Assembly (NCBI GenBank): GCA_922989275.2
Contig: OV277872.1
Span: 27,172,119 to 27,236,118 of the forward strand
Reading direction: 5' to 3'
Source of the DNA: Gari tellinella
Taxonomy: Eukaryota > Mollusca > Bivalvia > Cardiida > Psammobiidae
Length of the DNA: 64,000 nt
In this document: one piece after another, positions 1 through 11,276 of the stretch
Layout of the letters: every line of letters begins with the position of its first letter
How positions within the stretch are numbered: position 1 is the stretch's first letter
The notes under the pieces: model-generated
Seen by the model: only the letters and a program-made list of their open reading frames with translations
Told to the model about the DNA's origin: nothing
Database searches by the model: none
Position numbers and translations under genes: made by a program

Positions 1-399
1 AAGATATGACCGGTAAAAAAGTCAAGAAAAATGACTGAATCTTAGTTTTCCTATCTCTTTTTCTACTCCGGCCTGAGTAGATATGTTTTTTAAATTACTC
101 TCTAAATAATGACATACAAAACAGACCGTCAATTAAGAAATTCCCTGTAGTCGAGTGGTATGAGCTTGGAACATGTTTTGGCCATCTTACTTTCCTTTCG
201 TCGCAAAGATTCGAATCCCAAACGAGCTCATTAAAGTTTTGAATGTATTTTTTAACATGTTCATCTGGTTTTCAGTCTACTTAATTAATTGAAGTTAAAA
301 TGTTGTAGTATGGTGTATTATAATGTTATACTGTCGAAATAAGATTACTCTGATCTGGCTCCAAACTGTTTGCAATGGAAAATAATAATTTGTGCATAC

Positions 400-601
400 T
401 CGCATTTAATTTGGAAATAATAACGCCTTCTCGACTGCTCCAAATTATACAGTCATAAACATGTACCATAAATATATTTCTATGATCTAGCACATGTTCG
501 CTTAAAGCAGGTTGAAAATAAAGCAGAATATTCTGCTTTACTTTCAACCTGCTTTAAGTGGTCACCTGTCTTCAAAACAAGGCTATGGTGTACAGGGTTA
601 A
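400..601. mobile_element. TTAA-1 element, one end merged with TA-1-like text
   Basis: HP2 at 500-556 with a short core; right end TACAGGGTTAA at 591-601. Partner 21520-21720 in the right arm. Confidence 0.65.
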
Positions 602-759
602 ATTCCTAATAATTATTACAATTTAGTGAAGGTAATAGAGGGTTTAACTGTGGATAAACTAGTGCGTATATCGTGGTACAGCTGTATTTTATTTTTATTG
701 AATGGAATTTTTGGATGGGTCCGTGTTTAAAGCCAGACCAGACGCAGGCTGTACATATA

Positions 760-1130
760 TGTGTGTATGTGCGCGCGCGTGTGTGTGTGTATGAGAGAGA
801 GAGATAGAAAGAGAGAGAGATGTAGATATGAGAGAGAAGAGCAGATACGTACACATGACAGAGAGAAAGAAAGACAGAGAAAAAAGATGAGAGTCATATA
901 GACAGACAGGGATAGACAAACAGAAAGACAGATAGAGAGAAATCGTAAAGAGAGGGGTGTATTTTCGAGAGAAAGAGAGAGATGGGTCTTTTCGATATAT
1001 TTGTAAATATTAGATAACCCAGTTTAGGGCATTCATGCCTTAATATTTCAAAGAAGCGAGAGAGAGAGACTGAGAGAGAGAGACAGAGAGAGAGGGATAG
1101 AGACAGAGAGACACAGAGAGAGAGGTTTCT
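760..1130. repeat. GA/GT-rich microsatellite, left arm
   Basis: GTGCGCGCGCGTGTGTG then repeated GAGAGA and GACAGA tracts. Partner at 20950-21345 with differing tract lengths. Confidence 0.85.
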
Positions 1131-1414
1131 TCTGTTTATTTTTAAAACATTTTTAGCACTGTTCCCATTTATGCTATTTCAATGAACATTTCTTGTGCTG
1201 TTAGGAGATTTCATCATCACAGACAATATGTATTTCATATGAAAAAGCTAACAATGTATGCCTGGGGAGACACAGTTATTGGAAAGTCTCATCTGGGTTC
1301 ACCCTGTTTGTAATTGTCAATATTTTGGGTAACAAAACATAAATGGATTTTCACTTCTGCAATGTATAGTTTACATAACGGGTTAATTTCTATCAACCTT
1401 AAAAGTAGACCAAA

Positions 1415-1556
1415 GGTTATAAAGCGTTTGACTAGGTTCTGAGGTCGTTCTCAAGCATTTGATTGCTCGGATTTGAGCAAAGGCTCAAATATGACCAATC
1501 AAATGCTTGAGTACGACTTCGAACTCAAACTCTTCATAACCTTTGAACATTATCAA
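1415..1556. mobile_element. FB-3 foldback
   Basis: GGTTATAAAGCGTTTGACTA ... GCATTTGATTG pairs with CAATCAAATGCTTGAG ... TTCATAACC. Partner 20515-20680; other copies 30125-30315, 49775-49918, half copy 25296-25365. Confidence 0.75.
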
Positions 1557-1608
1557 ACAGTGTAGACCGTGGTTAGACGCTGTAACATGTCGCGCCTCAT
1601 TAGGGTTA

Positions 1609-1854
1609 CAGTGGAGAATCTGTTATTCTTTCCCAATAAACGCGTTTACGCTAAAACTATTGTTTGCAGTGCAAACAGTTTGGAGCCAGATCAGACGCCG
1701 GGTAACCCGGCGTCTGATCAGGCTCCAAACTGTTTGCCACCAAGATAAACATGAAATATCAGAATTGTCCAAAAGTTGTTCTTTTCTACGTTTTAGTGCT
1801 TTGCGTTTGCGTACGTTTGCGTTTAAACGGGAAAGAATAACAGATTCTCCACTG
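1609..1854. mobile_element. TA-1 element, left-arm copy
   Basis: 246 bp, flanked by TA at 1607-1608 and 1855-1856. HP1 hairpin at about 1677-1735. The right arm has the empty site AACCTAACCC at about 20217-20226. Confidence 0.9.
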
Positions 1855-2018
1855 TAGGTTTTATGCTACAGTGTAGAAGACGTCATTCTTTCCCGTTTAA
1901 CCATTTTACCGCCATTGTTTTCGTGAGATGTTTACCCATTCACCGTTTCATTGTCGTCTGCTTTAATTTTTGTTACCTGCAATGCGTTTCAAAGATAAAA
2001 AATAAGGCAGTATGACTG

Positions 2019-5000
2019 ATGAAATTTCAAAACGAATGTCAAACGGTTTGGATCCTGATCAGACGCCGCGTTACGCGGCGTCTGATCAGAAGCCATACTA
2101 TTTTCACTCATGGGGAAGATATCTACATATGTAATGTGTATATTTTACCATCTCAATCTAGAGTATTAGCCCATGAAGAAATTGACTTTTTTGAAGAATT
2201 GGAGTTAGGAACAGAAAAATACAAAGATCTAGGCAAAATATGTGTATGTGGAGATATGAATAGTCGTACCTCAGACGAATTAGACTGGTTAGACTTTGAT
2301 AAATATTTAGATGGCGATTGCATTTTTGATGCTAACGATGTAGACATACCCCACAGGAAAAACAAAGACCGCGTTTTAGATGCACAGGGGCGACGCCTGC
2401 TCGACTTTTGTAAGGCTACAGGTCTTATTATTGCGAATGGTCGTCTGCTGCAAGAAAAAGATATTGGCGAATTTACTTTTTGTTCAACTCGGGGTATGTC
2501 TGTCGTTGATTACTTATTAATTGATGCAGAAGATATTTATGATTTCAGCAATTTTGAAATATTACCTTTTGATGAATTTTCAGATCACGCACCTATGTAC
2601 TTTTCTTTTGAAATGAAATCAGCTGATCCGCCTATTCAAAACAATGATAGTAAAACCCGTAGTAAAATAGTGTGGGACGAAGCGCGCGCTCCGCAACTGA
2701 CCAATCTAATCGCTACAAATTTTGGCGCGTTGAGTCACATGATATCTGACGTAGATACGCACGATATTGACACGGTAGTAAACTCATTCACACGCTTCAT
2801 GTACGAGAACACGTTCGCCGTACTAGGTCAAACTACTACGACACGTAAACAAAACATTCGCGTGACAAATAAGTCGTGGTTTAATACAGAATGTATCAAC
2901 GCTAAGAAGGAATTTAATAGGGCGAGAAATGAGTTTCAAAGAAATAAAAGTAATGAAAATAAGATAAGATTTTTAACTTCTAGGGCAAATTATAATAAAG
3001 TTAAACGAAAAGCTAAACTCTCATACAAAAATGCAGAAGGGCGCCGTATTAGCAAATTGGCTAAACGAGAGCCGAAATCATTCTGGAAAGAGATAAATAA
3101 ACATAAAAAGAAAACTACAAATGATGCAGAGCTAAATATTACAGAGTTATTTGACCATTTTAAATCAGTATTTGAGAATATAGAAAATAACGATCCCGAG
3201 GGGGACATACATGAAAACTCGCAGACAATCTCAGACAATGAATTGGATACAGAAATTACAGAAGCAGAACTGAGAAAGGCAGTCTTCTCGCAAAATAACG
3301 AGAAGAGCCCCGGGCCCGATAATCTTACCTCAGAAATATTCAAGACTTCATACGAAATTATACACCCATTCTTATTAAAACTCTATAACAGAATGTTCCA
3401 AAACTCTGAATATCCGACGTCATGGGGTGAGGGCATTATAGCTCCAATATTTAAGGGTGGGGTTATGGGCGATGCAAAAAATTATCGAGGAATAACTCTG
3501 ATTAACATTCTGGCAAAAATTTACTCTCAAATTCTCCTTAACAGACTTATAGTTTGGTCCAATAAACACAATAAAATAGCGGATCACCAATATGGCTTTC
3601 AGAAAGGAAAATCTACTGTTGACTGTATATTTTTACTACACTCTATAATAAATAAAACACTAAGTAAAGGTAAAAAGCTGTACTGTGCCTTCCTAGATTT
3701 TGAAAAGGCTTTTGACAAAATACAAAGATCCCTACTCTGGCAAAAACTTTTATCCGAGCAAATCAGCACTAAATTTGTGAAAACTTTACAGGCCATGTAC
3801 AAAGTAGTTAAATCAAGGGTTCGGTATAACTATGAGCTTTCAGGCACCATCGACTCATTGGTTGGATTAAAACAAGGGGACCCGAACTCACCTCTACTTT
3901 TCATGTTTTTCATTAATGATATAACACAAGCTGTGAGTTCTGATCTTGATGAAATATTCACATTTGATAATTTACAGTTATTTATTATTCTTTATGCTGA
4001 TGACTCAGTAGTTTTCAGTACTTCACCCTACACATTACAAACAATCCTAGATGACATAAGTATATACTGCAGAACATGGGGGCTCAAGGTTAATACAAGA
4101 AAAACTAAAATCATGATATTTGAGAAAGGTAGGCTTACAAAATTTAATTTCACAATGAACGGCGAAGTCTTAGAATTAGTAGAATCATTTAAATACCTAG
4201 GCATTCACTTATTTAAAAATGGAAATTGGAATAGAACCATAAAACTTCTAGCTCAACATGGATGCCGAGCAATGCACAATCTTTTTAGAATTTTAAATCA
4301 GATAGAACTAGATATTAATGAAAAATGCAGGCTATTTGATTGTCTAGTTGCTTCTATCCTTAACTATTGCTCGGAGGTATGGGGAACACATGAAGCTAAA
4401 GCTATTGAAATGATCCACACTAAATTTTGTAGACAGATCTTAGGGGTTAAAAAATCAACAAATTTGGACGGGCTTTATGGTGAACTTGGTCGAACGCCAC
4501 TATTGACAAACAGAAAAATTAGCATGATCAGGTACTGGATCCACATTTTAAAACAAAACGAAGATTCCATTATAAAAAAAATCTATCTGATGCAAATTCA
4601 AGACATAGAAGAGAGAACCTCAGGATATACCCTTAATTGGGCATTTAAGATCAAAACCATACTAGACGATTTAGGACTATCTTACATTTGGATACAGCAG
4701 ACTGACATTGATATACGTCTTGACAAAATTCGACAGCGCATACTAGATTGTTACCATCAGTCCTGGTATGCAAGTATTAATAACTCGAATAGGCTTGCCT
4801 CTTACGCACTATTTAAACATGATTTTAATCCAGAAATATACCTTCAATCGATTCAAAACAAAAAGTATAGAAACGCGTTAACTAAGCTTAGACTTTCTTC
4901 ACATAAACTTAACATAGAAACTGGACGATATCAAAATATACCAAGAACCGAAAGAAAATGTGTATTTTGTAACACAGATTCTATAGAAAACGAATACCAC

Positions 5001-5183
5001 TTTTTACTAACTTGCCCATTTTACAGAGAACTTCGACAGAAATATTTAAAACCGTATTACTGCAGATGGCCGTCACTTTATAAATTTGAGGCCTTAATGA
5101 ACACAAAATCAAAAAACAATGTTTTTAATCTATCAAGATATGTATTTTTTGCTTTCAAGAAAAGAAATGAAAATATAAATTGA
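2019..5183 (+). CDS. LINE ORF2-like protein: partial endonuclease, reverse transcriptase, zinc knuckle
   Basis: The open frame is 1054 codons with no stop. The first about 30 residues come from the flanking hairpin element (QTVWILIRRRV...); real LINE sequence begins near residue 26. The APE endonuclease C-terminal half shows CGDMNSRTSD (77-86), SVVDYLL (161-167) and SDH (188-190). Its N-terminal catalytic part is missing. The reverse transcriptase shows SPGPD (430-434), FLDFEKAFD (558-566), GLKQGDPNSP (616-625) and the YADD active site (659-662). A C-X2-C-X9-H-X4-C zinc motif lies at 981-999. In life it would nick DNA and copy LINE RNA at the target. With the endonuclease truncated it should not mobilise itself, but the RT is unbroken, so the insertion is recent. 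The first ATG is not the native start. Confidence 0.85.
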   Translation: MKFQNECQTVWILIRRRVTRRLIRSHTIFTHGEDIYICNVYILPSQSRVLAHEEIDFFEELELGTEKYKDLGKICVCGDMNSRTSDELDWLDFDKYLDGDCIFDANDVDIPHRKNKDRVLDAQGRRLLDFCKATGLIIANGRLLQEKDIGEFTFCSTRGMSVVDYLLIDAEDIYDFSNFEILPFDEFSDHAPMYFSFEMKSADPPIQNNDSKTRSKIVWDEARAPQLTNLIATNFGALSHMISDVDTHDIDTVVNSFTRFMYENTFAVLGQTTTTRKQNIRVTNKSWFNTECINAKKEFNRARNEFQRNKSNENKIRFLTSRANYNKVKRKAKLSYKNAEGRRISKLAKREPKSFWKEINKHKKKTTNDAELNITELFDHFKSVFENIENNDPEGDIHENSQTISDNELDTEITEAELRKAVFSQNNEKSPGPDNLTSEIFKTSYEIIHPFLLKLYNRMFQNSEYPTSWGEGIIAPIFKGGVMGDAKNYRGITLINILAKIYSQILLNRLIVWSNKHNKIADHQYGFQKGKSTVDCIFLLHSIINKTLSKGKKLYCAFLDFEKAFDKIQRSLLWQKLLSEQISTKFVKTLQAMYKVVKSRVRYNYELSGTIDSLVGLKQGDPNSPLLFMFFINDITQAVSSDLDEIFTFDNLQLFIILYADDSVVFSTSPYTLQTILDDISIYCRTWGLKVNTRKTKIMIFEKGRLTKFNFTMNGEVLELVESFKYLGIHLFKNGNWNRTIKLLAQHGCRAMHNLFRILNQIELDINEKCRLFDCLVASILNYCSEVWGTHEAKAIEMIHTKFCRQILGVKKSTNLDGLYGELGRTPLLTNRKISMIRYWIHILKQNEDSIIKKIYLMQIQDIEERTSGYTLNWAFKIKTILDDLGLSYIWIQQTDIDIRLDKIRQRILDCYHQSWYASINNSNRLASYALFKHDFNPEIYLQSIQNKKYRNALTKLRLSSHKLNIETGRYQNIPRTERKCVFCNTDSIENEYHFLLTCPFYRELRQKYLKPYYCRWPSLYKFEALMNTKSKNNVFNLSRYVFFAFKKRNENIN

Positions 5184-5579
5184 CCTGTCTGCTGACCCTC
5201 TCAATGCTGCTATGACGTCAAATTCCGTCTGACATATCTTCTGCCAGAAATATCGTCTGCTTTTGTTGCTGGAGTTTACGAATACAGGCAGTTTGATTTA
5301 CATATCCTCCATAAGTTTGCCAGGCTGTTTGGATCTTGTTCAGACACCACGTTAAGCGGTGTCAGATCTGGATCCAAACTGTTTACAGATGGTAATGGTG
5401 TTGAGCTAAGTATAAGCATTGACGGGGTTAGCGGAAGGTACTTTTGCATGATGTATTGCTATATAGACTGTTTGACTCTAATCACTTCTCTGAAAACGTA
5501 CCTCACTATGTTAAACTGTGTTGGCTATAGACATGTATATGTTTAAGCTGAATAAAATGTATGTATGTATGTATGTATG
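2107..5579 (+). mobile_element. 5'-truncated APE-type LINE with (ATGT)n tail
   Basis: The element starts inside the endonuclease domain and ends with AATAAA (about 5551) and a (ATGT)n tail at 5558-5579. TTTTCA at 2101-2106 and again at 5580-5585 is a short possible target duplication. The flanking DNA is a TTAA-2 element whose HP1 palindrome was cut by the insertion; the right arm (18860-18930) gives the LINE-free version. The 3' UTR contains a decayed TTAA-2-like sequence with an HP1 hairpin at 5325-5390. The clade is uncertain: jockey/CR1-like group by RT style. Confidence 0.85.
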
Positions 5580-5699
5580 TTTTCAAACGCGTTTTTAAGC
5601 GTCATTGAGAGTCAAATGGGGTAAAGGCAAACGAAACGCACATGCATTGAAATAAAATTAAAATGAAAAGTTTTAGAAATGTCTAACGATTCCTTATAG

Positions 5700-5842
5700 A
5701 CTTGGTAGCAAACAGTTTTGAGCCTGATCAGACGCCTGGTTACCCAGCGTTTGATCTGTATCCAAACAATTTGTAATGGAAATCATACTTTTAACGTATA
5801 CGAGTTTATTGGGAAAGGATAACGTATTCACCTCTGTATTTC
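5700..5842. mobile_element. TA-1-like element, decayed
   Basis: HP1-type hairpin (5708-5775) with TA-1 style flank GTTTATTGGGAAAGGATAACG. It has a right-arm partner at about 18640-18780. Confidence 0.65.
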
Positions 5843-6039
5843 ATACGAAATAACCAGTTGTATGGACAGACACCGGAGTCTATTTATATCACTCTTGTAA
5901 AACTATTATATTGAAATCTTCCAGCAAGAACATAGGACTATTTCATTGTAACATTCATGCATAAATGGGTTAATTTATTGAATAATATTACACTATATAG
6001 TCATATCATATTTGTTGTAATACGTGTATTCAATTTGTA

Positions 6040-6286
6040 CAGTGGAGAAAACGTTATTCTTTCCCGTTGAAACGCAAACGAAACGCAAACGCAAAACACT
6101 CAAACGTAGAAAAGGACAACTTTTTGACAATTCTGACTTTTCATTTTTATCTGAGTGGCAAACAGTTTGGAGCCTGATCAGACGCCGGGTTACCCGGCGT
6201 CTGATCAGGCTCCAAACTGTTTGCACTGGAAATAACATTTTTAGCGTAAACGCATTTATTGGGAAAGAATAACGTTTTCTCCACTC
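6040..6286. mobile_element. TA-1 element
   Basis: Ends CAGTGGAGAAAACG and CGTTTTCTCCACTC with HP1 at about 6157-6223. It is shared by both arms (partner 18196-18436), so it predates the inverted duplication. Confidence 0.83.
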
Positions 6287-6366
6287 TATTTTGTATATAA
6301 TAGGCAATTAGCAGAACTTTCCTAATGCTCTTCAGCTTTTATTTCTTCGTTAATTATATATGCGTC

Positions 6367-6584
6367 TTAACCCCTTCACTGCCATGACGTCATCATCTTC
6401 AAAACATTTGTCGTCTGCTTTTATTTCTCAAATTCAAAGTTTAGGTATTTTGACTTTATAAATATAAAATTGAGTGTCAAACAGCTTGGGTCCTGATCAG
6501 ACACCGCGTTACGCGACGTCTTATCAGGATCCAAACTGTTTGCAAATAACCATTATACTCGGGGTATGGCAGTGAAGGAGTTAA
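6367..6584. mobile_element. TTAA-2 element
   Basis: TTAACCCCTTCACTGCCATG to GGCAGTGAAGGAGTTAA; HP1 at 6476-6543. Partner 17900-18115. Confidence 0.85.
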
Positions 6585-6589
6585 GCATC

Positions 6590-6905
6590 CTTGAAAGAGA
6601 CTGAGAACCTGGTTTGGTCTAAGAATGTAATGGGTATTATACGAATGGATGGATGAGTTGGGTTTTACGGCACTGTGACACAAAATAGGTCATATAGCGC
6701 CGATGACTGATGAGGGATGATGAGATGAGATGGTGGCGATTTCGGCTAATCTCATTCGTTGCGAAGCAGCGCATTGGATCAAAATCACCGACCTGTCTTC
6801 CTTTTAGTTCTTCGCAGAGGGTATAACCTCGGTCTAATAAAAAGAAACATTCCCTATGACAATAAAGTCCCAGAAACAGGACAATGTAGGAAGGTCTCTG
6901 AATGT
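6590..6905. repeat. Interspersed SINE-like 3' tail repeat
   Basis: GGATGGATGAGTTGGGTTTT and CATATAGCGCCGATGACTG, repeated at 17630-17890 (arm partner) and independently at 52255-52515. No polymerase III boxes seen in these parts. Confidence 0.6.
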
Positions 6906-7096
6906 CAGACGCCTACATAAATACAGGTATGTAAAACATTAGCTTATGAAACCAAATCTGTATTAAAAAAAGACGTGTTGATGAAAAATATATAAAAATC
7001 ATGACCAGTATTCAAAACCGTGCGGCGAAAGCATTTTCAATGCACAAAGACAGTTGCTCTCCCAACTGAGTTACTGGACCTATTTGTATTCAAGTG

Positions 7097-7292
7097 CAGT
7101 CTAAACTCGATACTTCGAACTCGCGTTAGTTCGAATATACCCATATTTCAAAGTAAAAGCGTGTTCGAAATACGGATATATTCGACTTACACGAGATTGA
7201 CTCATCAAAATTCGATTTATGAAATACTTCTTACTAGTACGATCGAGTTAAGCGAGTACGAAGTATCGGTTTTCGACTGTAACTTGCTCTTC
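7097..7292. mobile_element. TA-4 element
   Basis: CTAAACTCGATACTTCGAAC to GTATCGGTTTTCGACTG; right-arm partner 17262-17412. Confidence 0.7.
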
Positions 7293-7463
7293 AGAATGAA
7301 GGAAAATAATATAGACTCTTCATACTGGAGATATAATAGTGGTAGACAAGAAGATATATTCGATTAAGAAATAAATATAATACATTGGTGTTAATATGGC
7401 AAGTACATTACAAAGACATTTTATGACCTTTGCAAAGTAATAATTTCATAATTATAGTCATAC

Positions 7464-8067
7464 AGTGTGCCCTCCCTAAAACGACCCTCCCAACAACGAC
7501 TCCCTCCTTACAACGACCCTTGTCGCAGTTCCATAAGCAGGACTATATTGTCTAAAGCTTCTACTGCGGCAATATTGTCTGCTTAACCCTTTCCCTTATA
7601 GAAGCGACTTTTAGCGCATTCATTTTATTCATCCGCCATTTTATATTGTCATGAATATGTACCATAAGCAATATTTTCTATATCCTAGCAGATAGTAACT
7701 TAAAGCAGGCTGAAAGTAAAGCAGAATGCGCCCTAAGGCGCATTCTGCTTTACTTTCAACCTGCTTTAAGTATTCACCTATCTTAAGTACTAGAAAGAGG
7801 TTATCAGGTAAAGGGTTAAAATTGTCGTATGCTGTTTTTTCTCACATTTACATATAAGTTGACATTTTGATAGAATAAATATAATGACGATTGACGGACA
7901 GCTTGAATCCAGATCAGACGTCGCGTTACGCGGCGTCTGATCTGGAGTCAAGCTGTTTGCAAATGTAAGTCAAGTCTTGATTTTCCCGCTCTATAATGAC
8001 TCCCTCCCAACAACACGCATAATATGTGTCTCCCATTGGGTGTCGTTGTATGGAGGAAGCACTGTAT
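7464..8067. mobile_element. TA-2 element with nested TTAA-1
   Basis: Ends CAGTGTGCCCTCCCTAAAACG and a matching ...GGAAGCACTG, TA on both sides. The right arm keeps the empty site GTCATATTCC (about 16803-16812). A TTAA-1 element (7583-7819) with full HP2 is nested inside. HP1 of the TA-2 host lies at about 7899-7962. Confidence 0.85.
7583..7819. mobile_element. TTAA-1 element nested in TA-2
   Basis: TTAACCCTTTCCC at one end, GGTAAAGGGTTAA at the other. HP2 at about 7698-7772: AAAGCAGGCTGAAAGTAAAG and its complement around GAATGCGCC. Confidence 0.85.
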
Positions 8068-8581
8068 TTCCTTTCATACTGATTATTTACAAAAAAGTCA
8101 AGTTGCTGTTTGGTTCTCAGTCTGTTTTAAATGTCAAAACAGATTGCGGATTGTATATGATGCGTGTTGAATTTTGGAAGTTTGTGCTGTCTTCAGTCAA
8201 AGATGTTTTTGATGTGTGCATCTATGTATATATTTTATACATTTATTCAAATGCTGTAGGTTTTAACTTATTCAATATCACAATTGAAAAGCTGTCGGTT
8301 TTATTTGTTTTCTATGCCTATATTCATTTTGAGCTAAATAAGGTGATGAAAATGTTAAGGATAAAAACATACTTATTGCATTGCCAACTGTGTAGACCTA
8401 GACCATCTGCCGCCTCAAAGACGTGACTCCTAGTCTAGGTCATCACTGTTTTAGACTTTTGAATACTCGGAGAGCTATCAGCCATGCTAAGCCATGGTTC
8501 AGTAACGACTCTCAATTAACGAGAATGGCTGATTGCTTTTCGTAGATTAACGATACTGACAGACATTGGTGCATACTGCTT

Positions 8582-8826
8582 TTAACCTTTCATGCTCAAA
8601 ATGTTCGAGAGATTTTTACTCCTTTATCGCTTTATTGTCGTCTGCTTCAGTATCGTTGTCTCCAAGACACATTTCATTGTAAGATTTAAGTTTGTATGAC
8701 TTATTAAATATCGAGGAGTGTCAAACAGTTTGGGTTCTGATCAAACGCCGCGTTACGCGGCGTCTGATCAGGACCCAAACTGTTTGCAAACGCGCTTTTT
8801 GGCGTCATTGAGAGTGATAGGGTTAA
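8582..8826. mobile_element. TTAA-2 element
   Basis: TTAACCTTTCATGCTC to GAGTGATAGGGTTAA; HP1 at 8717-8790. Right-arm partner about 15735-15975. Confidence 0.8.
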
Positions 8827-9112
8827 CATGATTGTTTTGTTTCAGTTAAAAAGAGAAATAATACTATTTTCGCCACTTAAATAATCGAGCCATGCCATGA
8901 CAAAACCGGCCGTATTGCTTTGCAAATAGTTTAGATCAAGACCAGCCATCACGTCAAAGACGCGGCGGTTGGCCTTGATGTACACTGTTTGACACCCCAA
9001 GCGTCTAAAGCACTTTATGTACCTGTTTTATATACGGTATTTGGCAGTGTAGACCAAACTCTGATATTGCAGGTTCTGTCATTGCTTTTATATTTGTATT
9101 TGTTTATTTTAT

Positions 9113-9350
9113 TTAACCCTTTACCTGATAGCCTATTTCTCTAGTAATGAAGATAGGTGACCACTTAAAGCAGAATGCGCCTTAAGGCGCATTCTGCTTT
9201 ACTTTCAGCCTGCTTAAAGCTTTTATGGTCTAGAATATAGAAAAAATTACCTATGCCATATATTCATGACTGATTTGATTGGAACTATTTTCTTTAGCGG
9301 AGGAACAAATCATATCCGCTAAAATGCGCGTTTATGGGGGAAAGTGTTAA
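9113..9350. mobile_element. TTAA-1 element
   Basis: TTAACCCTTTACCTGATAGC to GGGGGAAAGTGTTAA; HP2 at 9166-9222. Left arm only. Confidence 0.8.
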
Positions 9351-9686
9351 GTTTCATCGTGGTTATTTTTGTTTATTCTGGCATGTGAAAAGCAATTATA
9401 GGCATTTGTTTACTAATCATACGTAATATATATGTGTCTGCATGTTTCAAAAATCTAATTATCTTTATTGTATTAGCTCTTTACTAGAGCAGATAATATT
9501 CTTTCCCATTTAAACGCAAACTAAAAACAAATTCATTTCGATAAATGTAGACAATAATGGTTTGGAACCTTAACGGATAGAAGGATACTCAACGTCTTAT
9601 CTAAACCATTTGCAATGGACATAATAGTCCTTTAGCAAAAATTCGTTTATTGGGAAAGAATTGCGTTATCTCCACTGTAGATGATA

Positions 9687-9932
9687 CAGTGGAGAATCTG
9701 TTATTCTTTCCCGTTTAAACGCAAACGTACGCAAACGCAAAGCACTAAAACGTAGAAAAGAACAACTTTTGGACAATTCTGATAATTCTTGTTTATCTTG
9801 GTGGCAAACAGTTCGGAGCCTGATCAGACGCCGGGTTACCCGGCGTCTGATCTGGCTCCAAACTGTTTGCACTGCAAATGTTAGTTTTAGCGTAAACGCG
9901 TTTATTGGGAAAGAATAACGTTTTCTCCACTG
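9687..9932. mobile_element. TA-1 element
   Basis: 246 bp with TA at 9685-9686 and 9933-9934 and HP1 at 9803-9872. The two termini belong to different subtypes (GAGAATCTG and CGTTTTCTC), suggesting recombination between subfamilies. A decayed TA-1 remnant (9490-9680) adjoins it. Confidence 0.85.
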
Positions 9933-9952
9933 TAACCTTAACAATGCTCTCT

Positions 9953-10575
9953 CTCTACAACGGCCCTCCAAACAACGATCCACTCCTTACACCAGTGCTT
10001 GCCGCTGTCCCCTCAAAAGACCATTATGTCTACCGAATTCACTGTTGAAATAGCCTCTGCTTAAAAAAATATTAGTTTGCCGTTCTTTCTCAAACTTACG
10101 CAGGGCTGCCATAAGTTGACATGAAAAATCCTAAGATTTCCAAATTTGCATTTTTCAAATGCGATTTTACGAATCGTACCTTTACCCCATCGCCTGTTTC
10201 TAGTTTTGTTGACATGTGGCTGCTTAAAACAGGCTGGAAGTAAAGCAGAATGCGCCTTAAGGCGCATTCTACTTTACTTTCAGCCTGATTTAAGCTACCA
10301 TGTATCAGAAAAAAATCCGAAGATTTAGGAAAAATCCGGAGAAATGGCAGCCCTGCTTACGTATTGGATATTTCAACAGAGGAAGCATAAAAACGAGTGA
10401 CAGACAGTTTGAATCAAGATTAAACGCCGCGTCACGCGGCGTCTGATCGAGGTCCAAACTGTTTGCAAATGCACTTTAGGGATTTTAATCTACACTCCCT
10501 ATAACCACTCCCTCCAAACAACAACCGCGATATGTTTCTCCCATTTGGTGTTGTTGTAGAAAGGGGGCACTGTAC
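9953..10575. mobile_element. TA-2 element with nested FB-4
   Basis: TA-2 ends (CTCTCTCTACAACGGCC and GGGGGCACTG) with HP1 at 10401-10470. FB-4 sits inside at about 10099-10354. The right-arm partner is 14090-14620. Confidence 0.75.
10099..10354. mobile_element. FB-4 foldback carrying HP2
   Basis: Ends CAGGGCTGCCAT and ATGGCAGCCCTG. Inside is an HP2 hairpin (10208-10275). The right-arm partner (about 14316-14457) lacks about 115 bp including all of HP2. Confidence 0.75.
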
Positions 10576-10673
10576 TGTGACGGTATTGAATTGTTAGTTT
10601 TGCGCTTTGAATAGAAATAAATAATCTTCTGATAACAAAATATTTGTTTTTTATTTCAATACTTTGTCCTTGT

Positions 10674-10870
10674 TTAACCCTTTGAACCCTAGTCCCGCAT
10701 ATAGGCGTCCCTTTCAAACAGTAAACAGTGCACTTGTCCTATGTAAAAAGTGAATACCTAGATCAGAGCCCTCTGATCTGGGTCTTCACTGTTTGTCATA
10801 ATGCAAATCATTGACAAAAACAACCCTTAAAAGTCAGAAATGGACTAGACTAAAATGGAAACTGGGATTG
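10674..10870. mobile_element. TTAA-3 element, start of the spacer
   Basis: TTAACCCTTTGAACCCTAGT opens it; a hairpin variant (10724-10797) reads CTAGATCAGAGCCCTCTGAT. A fuller copy in reverse complement is at 60700-60931. Confidence 0.65.
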
Positions 10871-11276
10871 TCTATTTGAAGTTTTACGTAGGAAAGAGGT
10901 AAGGTGTATGAGATAGCGGATGCTGAAAGCAGACCGCAAGTTAAGCTAATGTCCAACTTAAGGTTCCTTTAAGATCTATTTCTTCTTTACGTAAGTCAAT
11001 AATTCAAAGGTTCTTTTTTGCAGTTGTTAAAAAACGCGACTGCATGGGTATGCTATAAATTTCATATAAAAATCCTCAGATTACGCGGCGTCTGATCTGG
11101 ATCCAAACTGTTTGCATACTTACGATAGTGTTATAGAACCTGGTAGCTAAAGGGTTAAGGGTAGGTTTCTAAAAATAGCTCTTGAAAATTTGGAAATCTT
11201 AGGAGTTTTATGAGCAACTTATGCAAGCCCTGCTATTTGCAAACAAGTAACGGCATCTATACATCAAGAGTTCTGG

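Larger units (their letters stand above)
1..10671. repeat. Left arm of a giant inverted repeat
   Basis: The whole stretch reappears in reverse complement at 13998-22115. Anchors: 1-100 matches 22015-22115; 1180-1560 matches 20510-20900; 6590-7010 matches 17510-17895; 8400-8830 matches 15730-16480; 10380-10671 matches 13998-14270. Mismatches are a few percent by eye. The arm runs off the left window edge. Left-only insertions are the LINE at 2107-5579, a TA-2/TTAA-1 nest at 7464-8067 and a TA-1 at 1609-1854. Confidence 0.92.

Noticed and set aside
606..919. ORFs across 606-919 and 21187-21503
   Set aside because: Low-complexity GA/CA microsatellite translations.
1543..1857. Conserved protein with [16 protein letters not shown] motif (many frames)
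   Set aside because: It is the translation of the HP1 palindrome, readable on both strands, inside non-coding MITEs.
8082..8426. ORF with hydrophobic segments
   Set aside because: Lies in the palindrome arm; the partner arm does not keep the frame and no splice context is seen.
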